Translations under genes and position numbers: made by a program
In this document: positions 19,437-28,780 of the stretch, in pieces
Numbering within the stretch: position 1 is the stretch's first letter
Layout of the letters: every line of letters begins with the position of its first letter
The notes under the pieces: generated by a model
Databases searched by the model: none
The model's input: the letters and a program-made list of their open reading frames with translations, nothing else
Told to the model about the DNA's origin: nothing
Source of the DNA: Pythium myriotylum
Lineage: Eukaryota; Oomycota; Peronosporomycetes; Pythiales; Pythiaceae
Assembly: GCA_023091665.1 (NCBI GenBank)
Contig: JALJCQ010000015.1
Coordinates: 3,100,001-3,164,000, forward strand
Direction of reading: 5' to 3'
Length of the DNA: 64,000 nucleotides

Positions 19437-19582
19437 ATACTGTAGTACAGTATTCATACTGCACGCCACAACGCAGTATGTGTCCGGTACTGCATGCAGC
19501 GCACTCTTGCTGCGGTCAATGTCTGTCGCGACGGCCGTACGCCGCACAGTTCCTTGCAGCACTGCAGTACAGTACACAGTAA
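19437..19582 (-). promoter_or_regulatory. Cluster of palindromic TACTG/CAGTA words upstream of the protease gene
   Basis: About 400-540 bp upstream of the start codon lies an odd palindrome (ATACTGTA-G-TACAGTAT, 19437-19453), then further CAGTA/TACTG words (CATACTGCAC, GGTACTGCATGCAG, CACTGCAGTACAGTAC). Such spaced palindromes are candidate transcription factor sites; no specific factor is implied. Confidence 0.35.
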
Positions 19583-20149
19583 AACGAGGATAATTTCTCA
19601 GAGGCTTGACGTGATGCCATCCAGGTGCTTCAGTCAGTAATCACTAATCCGAGTGATGAGTATGAATACAGTGGTCGTGTCGCCGAGAGAACCACGCAAG
19701 TTTGCGCGATGCAAGCCACCTGATAGTAAACACTGTCGAGGAGGCAGTGGTCAACAGCCAACTAAGGGTCAAGCACCAAAGGACTGCTGCGTCAAGGCCC
19801 GGTAGTGCGACTTTTTCTTTTTGAAGTTGGAGTCTATTGTGTTACAACTGTGTGACCAGTAGTGCGACACCTCAGTACTGTACCAAGATTGGCGTGTCTT
19901 TCTTACCTTGGTGGCCGATGATATCCGGATACCGGTACTGTAGTTCGGTTGAGTGGCCGAGGTGTGAGGAGACCTCATCCGCTTGACTGGAGTGGTGCGC
20001 AATCCGCCCTCCCCCTCTCAGGATCATGAACAAACGCTCATTGAAGAACTGTGGGTGATACCATCACAAATCTGCCAACCAGGCCAGTCACGCTGTGCAA
20101 AGTTGTCGCGTCTAGTTTGCATCATCATCAAGACGATCAGCCTGTAAGA

Positions 20150-20470
20150 GTGCAAGACCGCCTTGGAAATATACGATCTGTCAGGGCTCGACCTGACGTG
20201 GACGACCCCGGTTCAACGACAGTCAGTGAAGTGTTCATCTCTTCATACAGTATCTGCATCCGGAAAGAGCTCATTCTTTTTCTGTGCACCGTTACGCACA
20301 CATCATCTGCGACATCAACACTCAGGGATGCGAGCGACGCAGCTGCGAGGATACACCTTGTTGGGCCACACAAGACGGCAGTGAGATGGTGGCGTCATCA
20401 TCACCCATCCCCCGCGCATATTCAGCTAATAGTCCTTCACACCGATGTAACACAATGGACTACAAGGCGG
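20150..20470. other. Palindrome spacer (321 bp), shared upstream region of two divergent genes
   Basis: Unique sequence between the arms, not self-complementary. At the left edge an 8-bp word (GTGCAAGA) interrupts the mirror match, which then resumes for 8 bp (CCGCCTTG) before diverging. No ORF or RNA gene is seen. Confidence 0.85.
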
Positions 20471-21037
20471 TCTTACAGGCTGATCGTCTTGATGATGATG
20501 CAAACTAGACGCGACAACTTTGCACAGCGTGACTGGCCTGGTTGGCAGATTTGTGATGGTATCACCCACAGTTCTTCAATGAGCGTTTGTTCATGATCCT
20601 GAGAGGGGGAGGGCGGATTGCGCACCACTCCAGTCAAGCGGATGAGGTCTCCTCACACCTCGGCCACTCAACCGAACTACAGTACCGGTATCCGGATATC
20701 ATCGGCCACCAAGGTAAGAAAGACACGCCAATCTTGGTACAGTACTGAGGTGTCGCACTACTGGTCACACAGTTGTAACACAATAGACTCCAACTTCAAA
20801 AAGAAAAAGTCGCACTACCGGGCCTTGACGCAGCAGTCCTTTGGTGCTTGACCCTTAGTTGGCTGTTGACCACTGCCTCCTCGACAGTGTTTACTATCAG
20901 GTGGCTTGCATCGCGCAAACTTGCGTGGTTCTCTCGGCGACACGACCACTGTATTCATACTCATCACTCGGATTAGTGATTACTGACTGAAGCACCTGGA
21001 TGGCATCACGTCAAGCCTCTGAGAAATTATCCTCGTT

Positions 21038-21183
21038 TTACTGTGTACTGTACTGCAGTGCTGCAAGGAACTGTGCGGCGTACGGCCGTCGCGACAGACA
21101 TTGACCGCAGCAAGAGTGCGCTGCATGCAGTACCGGACACATACTGCGTTGTGGCGTGCAGTATGAATACTGTACTACAGTAT
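21038..21183 (+). promoter_or_regulatory. Mirror copy of the palindromic word cluster upstream of the right protease gene
   Basis: Same cluster as 19437-19582 in inverse orientation, 400-540 bp upstream of the ATG at 21581. Confidence 0.35.
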
Positions 21184-21580
21184 GGCAGACTTCAGTGACC
21201 CGGCTCGCTGCGTTGACTGAGTAGATAGACGGGACGTTATCAGGTTCTTGGACGTGCAAGCTGCAGGCGCTGCAAGGTAAGCGGCGGACCCACCGGATGT
21301 AATCCACTCGATAACGTTCTCGTTGTTGAGGGAGAGCCGAGCAGAAGAAGCCTCGAGTGGGATCGACCGATCTCCATACTATCGATGGCGGCCTGTTCCG
21401 TGCATTCGCGACATCTTGAGCCAGGTCCGTCCGGTCCTGGCTCATGGAGAAGGCAGGTCGAGAAACCGGCAAAACGCTTGTCAAGCAGCTCACTTTGCAA
21501 TTTGCCTCCAGCGAGCGACACCTGTCGAGTTCCAGTCTCCCAGTCCAAGCAAATCTCCCAGCTCCACGCTCAAGCTCAAG

Positions 21581-22720
21581 ATGTTCCGTCCGCTCGCCTA
21601 CCTCGCCGTCATCGCCACCGCGCTCTTCGTCCAGTCGTCTGAGGCTGGCACCGTCAGTGTGCCGGTGCAGAAGATCGCCAAGAAGAGCTATATCGACGGT
21701 ATCAAGGCGGTTGCTGCCCAGCGCGCCAACAGCACCGCGTCGAACATCAACCCGCTCATTAGCGGCAAGGTTGTGATCCAGGACTACCAGGATGCCGAGT
21801 TCTACGGTACGCTGTCAATCGGTACGCCGGCGCAGAACTTCCAGGTTGTCTTCGACACGGGCTCGAGCAACATCTGGGTCCCGAACAAGCCGATCGGCTC
21901 GCACGCCTACTACAAGAGCTCGCAGTCGTCCACGTACGTCAAGGACGGTTCGGGGTTTGCGATCCAGTACGGCAGTGGTCCTGTCTCGGGCTTCATCTCG
22001 CAGGACAAGATCAGCTTCGGCGGTATCACGGTCGCTAACCAGAAGTTTGCGGAGGTGACAGATACCAGCGGCCTCGGTACCACCTACTCGGATGGCCAGT
22101 TTGACGGTATCTTCGGTTTGGGCTTCGACACGATCGCCGAGAACGGTATCCCCGGCCCGCTTGAGAAGCTCGTCAATGCTGGCACACTGGACAAGCCGCA
22201 GTTCTCGTTCTACCTCGGCTCGGGCGACGTCGGTGAGATCACGTTTGGCGGTGTGAACACGGCTCGCTTCACGGGTGCCGTGAGCTACATCCCTGTCACC
22301 GAGCGTGGTTACTGGCAGGTCGCCCTTGGCGGCGTCAAGGTCGGCACGTCGAGCGTCGTGTCGACGACGGTTCAGGCCATCGTGGACTCGGGCACCTCGC
22401 TCATTCTGGCTCCTCAGTCGCAGCTCTCGGCGATCGGCCGTGCCGTCGGCGGCACCTACGTCAGCTCGTACGGTCTGTACAAGATCAGCTGCTCGGGCAC
22501 GGGTCCGGCCATCTCGTTCACGCTTGGCGGCAAGTCGTACACGATCCAGAAGTCGGACTACACACTCGACGGTGGTGACGGCTCGTGCTACCTCGCGTTC
22601 GCGAACTCGGGTGTGAACTTCTGGATCTTGGGTGATGTGTTCATGCGCAAGTACTACGTCGTGTTCGACTACGGCACGTCGGCCACGGGTCCGCGCGTTG
22701 GCCTCGCGACTGCCGTCTAA
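21581..22720 (+). CDS. Secreted pepsin-like aspartic protease (A1 family), right copy
   Basis: Codon-for-codon identical to the minus-strand copy at 17900-19039, including signal peptide, both catalytic aspartates and stop. It starts at the ATG at 21581. The two genes are divergent, with start codons 2541 bp apart, sharing the palindrome spacer as distal upstream sequence. Identity extends through about 1.1 kb upstream and 380 bp downstream, so both copies should have the same promoter and the same regulation. Either this is a very recent inverted duplication or homogenised pair, or one copy is an assembly artefact. Confidence 0.9.
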   Translation: MFRPLAYLAVIATALFVQSSEAGTVSVPVQKIAKKSYIDGIKAVAAQRANSTASNINPLISGKVVIQDYQDAEFYGTLSIGTPAQNFQVVFDTGSSNIWVPNKPIGSHAYYKSSQSSTYVKDGSGFAIQYGSGPVSGFISQDKISFGGITVANQKFAEVTDTSGLGTTYSDGQFDGIFGLGFDTIAENGIPGPLEKLVNAGTLDKPQFSFYLGSGDVGEITFGGVNTARFTGAVSYIPVTERGYWQVALGGVKVGTSSVVSTTVQAIVDSGTSLILAPQSQLSAIGRAVGGTYVSSYGLYKISCSGTGPAISFTLGGKSYTIQKSDYTLDGGDGSCYLAFANSGVNFWILGDVFMRKYYVVFDYGTSATGPRVGLATAV

Positions 22721-23115
22721 GTTGCGACCGAGGTCGCGACTACTATTATCCAGGGCCAGCACTCCGTGAAGCGTTGAGGCTGCTGGATCCTGCTTGTGTC
22801 CGTATAAAATCAAATATCTCACTGTGCCTCCTGAGTTCCACTAGAGCGTTAGCATGATTCAATGGAATCATAGTTCGGTTTGCACAGACTTTACGCACAC
22901 CAGCTTCTCTATTATCTTCCAAAGCAAACTGCTGCGTCCTCCCCGCGTCCACATAGATCGATATCATCGTCTTCTTGCGTCTTGAGCCCAAAACGTAGTT
23001 TACCTGTATAAATCGTGTCCAGCACCATTTTCGTCTTCGTTATTGCGAGTGATGACAATAATTCGAGTGAAGTCTATTGAGTTTGACCGAGAGGAACCTC
23101 GGGATCGCATGACTA

Positions 23116-24150
23116 TTGTACTCGGCACCAACATTGATACGGACCAAAATAAATTCGATCATAACTTTTCTTTTAGACAACCTGCATGCGCCCAAAGCGG
23201 CTCTAAAGAACCGCCTCTTTGCGCACAACATAGTTTCTCATTCCCCTCACCGCTCTCATTCTCCAATTCTCATCATGAGGATTTTTTCCGAAGAGAAGCG
23301 CGCCCTCATTGTAGAGGCCTACCTCTATTTTGAGTCCGAGAAGGCTGAAGGACTCGATCCCCTGGACCGCAAGATACGGCAGCGTGTAGCGCGCTGTCTG
23401 GCGGTGGGAGAGGCGACGGTTGCGCGCGTAATGGCGGAATACCGGCAGAGAAATGCCGATTCTCCGCCGACGCCTCTTGCTGAGCCTGTTCTCCACGTCG
23501 AAACGCCTCCTGAAAATTACGATGGAATTTTCACTGACGTTCTGAACTCGCGTAATTTACAGGGTCTCCCAACGACCGCTCTCCATATCAGAGCTGAGAT
23601 ATTGGCGACGAAAGGTATACGCCTGACGACGAAGTTCATCCTCCGTCAACTGAAGAAGATGAACTGCAGCTTCATCAAGGGCAGGAAGCGCGACCCACGC
23701 GCCGACGACGCTGGAACTGTGAACTTCAGGTCAGCCTACCTCGCAAAAAAAGCTACCACGGCGTGCAGCGAGAAGAGAAACGTTACAGAGAGGAGCAGAA
23801 GCAGGAGGACAACAAAAAATCAATTCTACCAGGATATCTGAAGTATGTGGTTATTAAATTGTAAGGTTCAAAAAATATTCTTTGAAGTTTTCAGGAATTG
23901 CCAGCTGGCGGCAACAGCTGTTTGGAGGTTCGCAAGTTTTGCCATCTGTTCGCAACCATTTTTGAAGGGGTTTCAAGAGGTAGAGTTGTTTCCTGGTTGA
24001 TTCACGCGACTGTGTTCCGTTTCTCTCACTTTCAAAGAGACCATCGCAAAGCTGAGCTTTCCAACGGTGGCCTTCGATCGAAAATTGGAGGTGTGGGTGT
24101 AGAGAACGAACAACTCAAATCTGCGGTATCAATGTTGGTGCCGAGTACAA
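23116..24150 (+). mobile_element. Tc1/mariner-like element, internally deleted (1035 bp)
   Basis: The ends form perfect inverted repeats of about 25 bp starting TTGTACTCGGCACC, and TA flanks both sides (23114-23115, 24151-24152). The interior holds an N-terminal transposase fragment and then AT-rich sequence without the catalytic part, so it is non-autonomous. Confidence 0.85.
23275..23841 (+). pseudogene. Tc1/mariner-like transposase, N-terminal fragment
   Basis: A 188-codon frame from an ATG at 23275. The N-terminus has helix-turn-helix character (FSEEKRALIVEAYLYFES, then RQRVARCLAVGEATVARVM), as in the paired DNA-binding domain of this superfamily. A second helical region (ALHIRAEILATKGIRLTTKF) precedes a basic tail. 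The DDE catalytic domain expected after about residue 170 is missing; the frame degenerates into lysine/arginine-rich sequence and stops. It lies entirely inside the terminal repeats at 23116 and 24150. It might still bind the ends without cutting. Confidence 0.65.
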
Positions 24151-24165
24151 TAGCGAGTAGATTTC

Positions 24166-24258
24166 GGATGGCTAGCGAGTAGGGGTCAAAATCGGATGAG
24201 TATCGAGTAACATGATTAAAACGGATGACTGTCATTATCGAATGGATGAGTTTCGAGT
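24166..24258 (-). repeat. Short array of GGATGAGTATCGAGT-like boxes
   Basis: Four boxes at 24166, 24194, 24223 and 24244, spaced 28, 29 and 21 bp, begin 14 bp outside the Tc1/mariner-like element. The reverse complement matches the array at 44035-44160. Downstream, 24290-24549 holds a T12-type tract and a repeated GACCTAATGTCC, but no gene. Confidence 0.6.
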
Positions 24259-24549
24259 TCTTCGATCCAATTGCTATTGGTGGAGACACCGTGTTGACTA
24301 GGACAGGGTTTTTTTTTTTTTGTATTGAGGAAGCTTACATCAGAGACCTAATGTCCGCGACCTAATGTCCCTAATGAGTCTCGCCACGCACAACACGCTT
24401 CATCTTCTTCATGAGACGCCACCGGCTCGGACGACCAGGGAACTCAGTGACTAGACGACAGAGATTTTTCGGCTCAAAGAATCGAACATCATTGCGCGTA
24501 CGGTGGTCACGAGCCAACGAGTCGATAGTTTTCGGCTTCTATGTGATTC

Positions 24550-24858
24550 TGTGATGAAGCGACCCGGCGCCGTGGGCGACGGGGAGCATGCGAGGCGCCG
24601 CCGAGCGACTTAGGCAGTTTCAGGTAGTTGATTGAAGAGATTAGTCTCGGTCCGGATTGATATGCCGGACCGGTCCGGTTCACTTGAACCGGTCCGGATT
24701 CTCGGCGCCAGGTCCGGCTTTCGGACTTAGTGACGTGTCACAGTGACCCGAACCTTGTGACATTACCCATGTCACTATCGCGGGTCATTCGGAAGGTAGT
24801 CAGTCTAGCCAGTCTAGAACCCGGTTAAGTACGAGGGGCGACTTGCCTCCTGTCCTAC
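24550..24858 (+). repeat. E1 5' LTR, upstream part (U3)
   Basis: Starts TGTGATGAAGCG and matches the first 307-309 bp of the E2 LTR and of the truncated E1 3' LTR (39470-39776). It contains the perfect palindrome CCGGACCGGTCCGG at 24665-24678, an adjacent CCGGTTCA/TGAACCGG hairpin, and five GTGAC/GTCAC words at about 24730-24775. These are candidate regulatory sites. Confidence 0.8.
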
Positions 24859-25796
24859 TGTGGCGCCTCGCGTTGCTCGCCACGGGATCTCTCAGCGACT
24901 GCACGCTGCTGCAATCCAAGTGATACACTGTGAGCTTGGTTAGTCAAGCACTTGCTCGCGTATATTTATGTTTACCGAACATTGTTATACGTCTGCTCCA
25001 AAGACCAAGAGCGAAATCCATTCGCAACAAACGAGGGCGCGTCAAAGTGGACTGTCATTGTTCAGATGTGTGTGGTGAGCCGAATTGTGTGTCCACGGTA
25101 GCGAACTAACACATCACAATTATTCCTTAATCCATTCTTAAGTATTTGTTTGAGTTTGTTCCTGTCAATTGCTCGCTTCATTACTTACTCTTCCTATCAC
25201 TCGAGTGTCCTCACATCTGCTTCGACCAATCTCTCTGACTTATAATACCTGTTGATCGCTCAGGCTGTGCGTCTCCTTCTTCTCTCCTCCTTTTCATTCT
25301 TGCTCTCTTGCTCGCCCGCAGTATCTTCTCTTCTTCGATGGCGGGTCGAGAGGCAACCCGGGGCCGGGCGGTTCCGACTCCGTGGTCGTTCACGTGGACT
25401 CCACGGGATTCGACCCTATGTTGGTCTGGAGCGCTGCCACGAGTCTCGACGCGGCTACTACCACCAGTATCAAAGACTCTCTACAAGGCTTCAGGCGGCG
25501 GAGCGCCACCGGTGGGTTCCTCTCACCATCATCGGCGACAGCCAACTTATTCTCCGTAAAGTCTCTCGATACCGGCTCCCCACCAAGGAGCACCTCCGGG
25601 TGCTCTACTCCTCTTCTTGTTGGTCACTATTTGACTCTATATTTCACAAAATCGAGCCAATCATTTGATATTGACACGTCTGACGTTAATGGAGTAAAAG
25701 TGTCGTCATCGGTCACTATTAGACAGCGTTAAGGTATGGTCACTATGGAGAGGTCCGTCTTTGGGTTTTCCCCTGGCTCTCATCTCCGCTGAGAGA
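24859..25796 (+). mobile_element. Insertion (~938 bp) splitting the E1 5' LTR
   Basis: The LTR sequence stops at CCTAC (24858) and resumes without loss at ACAATAATAG (25797), so only AC is duplicated. Both ends have small hairpins (GTGGCG/CGCCAC near 24860; CTCTCA/TGAGAG near 25780). The interior carries an RNase H fragment and three GGTCACTAT words (25621-25745). The element type is not identified; the upstream half (24880-25250) shows no gene. Confidence 0.5.
25320..25630 (+). pseudogene. LINE-type RNase H fragment
   Basis: LFFDGGSRGNPGPGG in one frame and IIGDSQLILRKVSRYRLP in another are the first and third conserved blocks of the RNase H found at the C-terminus of oomycete LINEs. The middle acidic block is not recognisable. 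Frameshifts make it non-functional. Confidence 0.65.
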
Positions 25797-26436
25797 ACAA
25801 TAATAGACTTTGGATTCTGCGGTCAAGTGCTCAAGTCGCTCGCCCTCCAAGCCAAGAAACCGGACCCTCTTCGGCATCCCAGACCCAGCAAGGTACGCTT
25901 GCTCGTGTTAGGCCTGCGCGTAGTGGATTTGGCTCTGGCTCGGGTGTGCATTGGTGTGTTGAGTGCTTGATTGTGTGAGTCCGGAGCAAAACTCCCGAGA
26001 CTTTGTCTAAAGGGACTTGGTGAACTCCAAGGCCCCAAAGACACTCCATATTAGTGTGTGTAGTAGTTGCTCTGGCGGGAAGCCGGAGCATTTCATATTA
26101 AGGAAGGAGAGAGTGTGAGAGAAGTTGCGAGTATATTGATAGTTGGTTGAGCGAAGCTCTCTAACTCATATAATATATTCACCCCGATTTCCCTGTGCTT
26201 GTTGGTCTTCTTGTGATCGCTTCTGGACCGATCGAAGTGGCTCTTATTCACTGGCTTCCAAAGAGCTGCGAAAGGGTACACAACGTGAGGGCGGAAAGCT
26301 AGCGAAAGCTTGAAGCCGATTTATTACTGTCTGAGTGCTAGACCCGACGCTACCCCTTCGTCGGAGTCTAGCGAGAGTGGATTAGAAAGGTCGCTAGCTT
26401 GCTACATACGCAGGCTTTTGAACCCACTTCATCACA
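25797..26436 (+). repeat. E1 5' LTR, downstream part (promoter, R and U5)
   Basis: Matches the remaining ~640 bp of the E2 LTR and ends CTTCATCACA, the exact inverse of the LTR start TGTGATGAAG. A TATA-like CATATAATATATTC lies near 26166-26180, a likely promoter for the element. Confidence 0.85.
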
Positions 26437-26438
26437 AC

Positions 26439-26452
26439 TGGTGCGTATGCCA
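26439..26452 (+). other. Candidate E1 primer-binding site
   Basis: TGGTGCGTATGCC follows the LTR end after AC. The first gag ATG (26447) lies inside it. The priming tRNA is not identified. Confidence 0.4.
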
Positions 26453-28780
26453 GGAGCCAGAGTATCTACTTCCACATCGAGCGGTTCTGACATGATGCAG
26501 GCAGAAGCCCCCAAGGACGTTGACAAGCAACAGGAACCCGACTCCGGGTCGAAAACCGGAGTCATGGCCCACCAGCGCCAAGAAGCTGGCATGCGGCGCC
26601 AATCTGTGGTTGGCGCCAGCCGTCTGGGTCTCCCAGACGACTTTGAAGATGAAGTGAAGACTGAAGATGGTGAAGAATATTTCAGCGACCCCAAGACCAG
26701 CTCCACAACCGACAAGGCCGCCGTGATGCACGTCACCAGCCAACTGGAATCGGCAGGCGCGACGAAGAAAACCGGCAAAGGCGGAAAGAAGGGTGGTCAG
26801 CAGAAGCAAGGAAAGGCCAAGAAGGTCGCTGAGCCGGATCCGAAGGCCCGAGAGCCTGCGGGTGCAGATGCGCCGGACGATCATCACCTGCACGATCAAG
26901 AAAACGTGTATCCGCACGAAGATGGTCAGTTACCGGCTCGCGAGTCGCGCCACGGTTGGAGGTATGACAGCCCCCGCGACAATTACTACCAGTATGTGCG
27001 AGCGCCCCCGGGGTGGTTGCCGCGTTATCCGGCGCCTCCATTCGACCCCCGGTATAGCCCTCATTATTTGCTCCCGGATTACCAGCATTACAACGTCGGA
27101 AGGAACTTTGTGCCTCACGATCCGCGCTATGAGCACCCGCCGGAGCGGCACGGAGCGCACGTCGCGCGAGAAGCCGGCGCTCGAGGTCGCGAGAAGGAAC
27201 CCAAGGCGAAAGAGGTCAAGCCGAAGCCCAAGAACAAGAGCGCGCCGGCGAAGCGAGAAGGTAGTCGACGTAATCAAACCTCTCCGCGGGCAGAGCAGCG
27301 AGTCGACAAGAAAACGGACCGGGCGGGTAAAGACAAGAAAGTCGCCGCGAGGGTGAATCCAGTTTCCCCAAGCCGAACTTCAGCTCCCGACGCCGCCGAG
27401 CTCAACATCCCAGGCCTTGACGCCTCCTCAGGAGGCAGCGACGTCATCGTTGGGCTGAGTCCAGAAGAGGCGAGATACGTGCGAGGCTGTTGGAGGCGGT
27501 GGTGTCAAGCCGAAAGCCGGGTTACTCCACCGACCAGCCAGTTACCGCATCCGTCGGATGAGCAACACATGCGATTCCAAGCGCTACTGCTGAAGACCTT
27601 CCGGGAAGAAGAGTTGTATTTGAGTGTGCTCGACCCGATACGCGTGGGTGGTCCGGTGAAATACGAGTCGCTATGTTTCACGGTGGACCGATCTCTCCTT
27701 AAGCGCAGCGAGTTGGTAGCGCTGGTCCAGACCGCGCTATATAACGCCGGATTTTCTGTGAAGAATGTCGTCCCGGCGGTTGAAAAGTTCGAAGAACCCT
27801 ATGACGCGTGGTCAACGCCAAAACCCTATGGCGAGGTCGCCAGAGTATTGCAAGCCGTCCAGAACGTCGTGGATTGGCTTCAGGATCTAGACGCGCAGCG
27901 GGCCAGACACCTGAAGTATCAAGCCGACATCCGTCAAACGATGGCTTCGCACCGGCCCGCGACTCGCCACCCGGTCGATCCCTACGCAATGCGCCGCCCA
28001 GCGTCCCTTATTAGCTCATCGGCTGAAGTGTTGAGTGCAGCCTCGGTCGGTGCAACCACGTCAGATGACGAAGAGAGCAGTCTCCGGCCCGCTCGACAAG
28101 AAGATCAGCTAGTGAACTCGGTCATGGAAAGGCGATTCTTCCGCGAAGTCGGACTAGGCGCGCGACGCGGTGAGCCTGAGTTCACGGTCCGCCCAGTGCT
28201 GCCCCCGAGTCAGCCTCGCCCTCCAGCTTTTGACGACCCTATGCCTGATGCGCCGCTCTATGGCTCGGGTTATTCACGTGTTATCCCGCCAGGGCCTTCA
28301 ATTGCACATCCACGGCCTGATCGAAGAACCCCGACTCTTCCGCATTTTAGCCAAGATGTGTCGACGAGTGGCCCCCAGCATCCCTATTCAGCTGCCGGTC
28401 GTCCGTCGGCAAGTGTCTCCGGCCTAGTGCAGGGGCAGCAAGCTGGTGGTCGCACGCAACCCGTTCAGCCACCGCCCGACGCAGCTCGGTCGCCAGTTGT
28501 TGTTTATCCGAGACCGTTCGTGCCTGCGGGATACTTAGACCCACTCACCGGTGAAGAATCTCTCGAAGACCGCAAACAGTTCATGGCCGACTACAAGTAC
28601 CTGCCATGTGGACTGATGAGGAAATGTGCCAGAACATCTATCGGTATGTGCGAAAGCCTATTCTCACTTTTGTCCGGCAGTTGGGTTCGCGAGCGAAGAA
28701 GTGGGCTACACTTGAGGCGGCTATTCGGGAGGAGTATCTCGAAGACGTGGAGTCCCCGCTGGAGAGGTATAGTGCGCTGA
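26447..28780 (+). pseudogene. E1 gag, N-terminal frame
   Basis: An open frame from the ATG at 26447, eleven bases after the LTR. The product is basic/acidic and proline-rich with long stretches of charged repeats (GKGGKKGGQQKQGKAKK; KEVKPKPKNKSAPAKREG), then a more ordered region after about residue 320 (EEARYVRGCWRRWCQAESRV; LYNAGFSVKNVVPAVEKFEE). Near 28600 the coding signal jumps to the next frame (ADYKYLP here, DEEMCQNIYRYVRKPIL there), so one indel has probably broken a single gag of about 1,125 residues. The corresponding part of E2 is outside the window and cannot confirm this. Confidence 0.7.

Larger units (their letters stand above)
17520..20149. repeat. Left arm of a 2630-bp inverted duplication
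   Basis: Every feature here recurs in inverse orientation at the mirror coordinate (sum 40620) in 20471-23100, without indels; all open frames are the same length and sequence. The outer breakpoint is 17520/17519, where the match stops abruptly. The arm carries one complete aspartic protease gene and about 1.1 kb of its upstream region. Confidence 0.95.
20471..23100. repeat. Right arm of a 2630-bp inverted duplication
   Basis: Mirror image of 17520-20149. It ends at 23100, 15 bp before the terminal inverted repeat of a Tc1/mariner-like element. Confidence 0.95.

Noticed and set aside
24859..25796. Helitron or solo LTR as explanation of the LTR insertion
   Set aside because: There is no TC...CTRR ends with A/T target for a Helitron, and no CA terminus or 5-bp duplication for an LTR.
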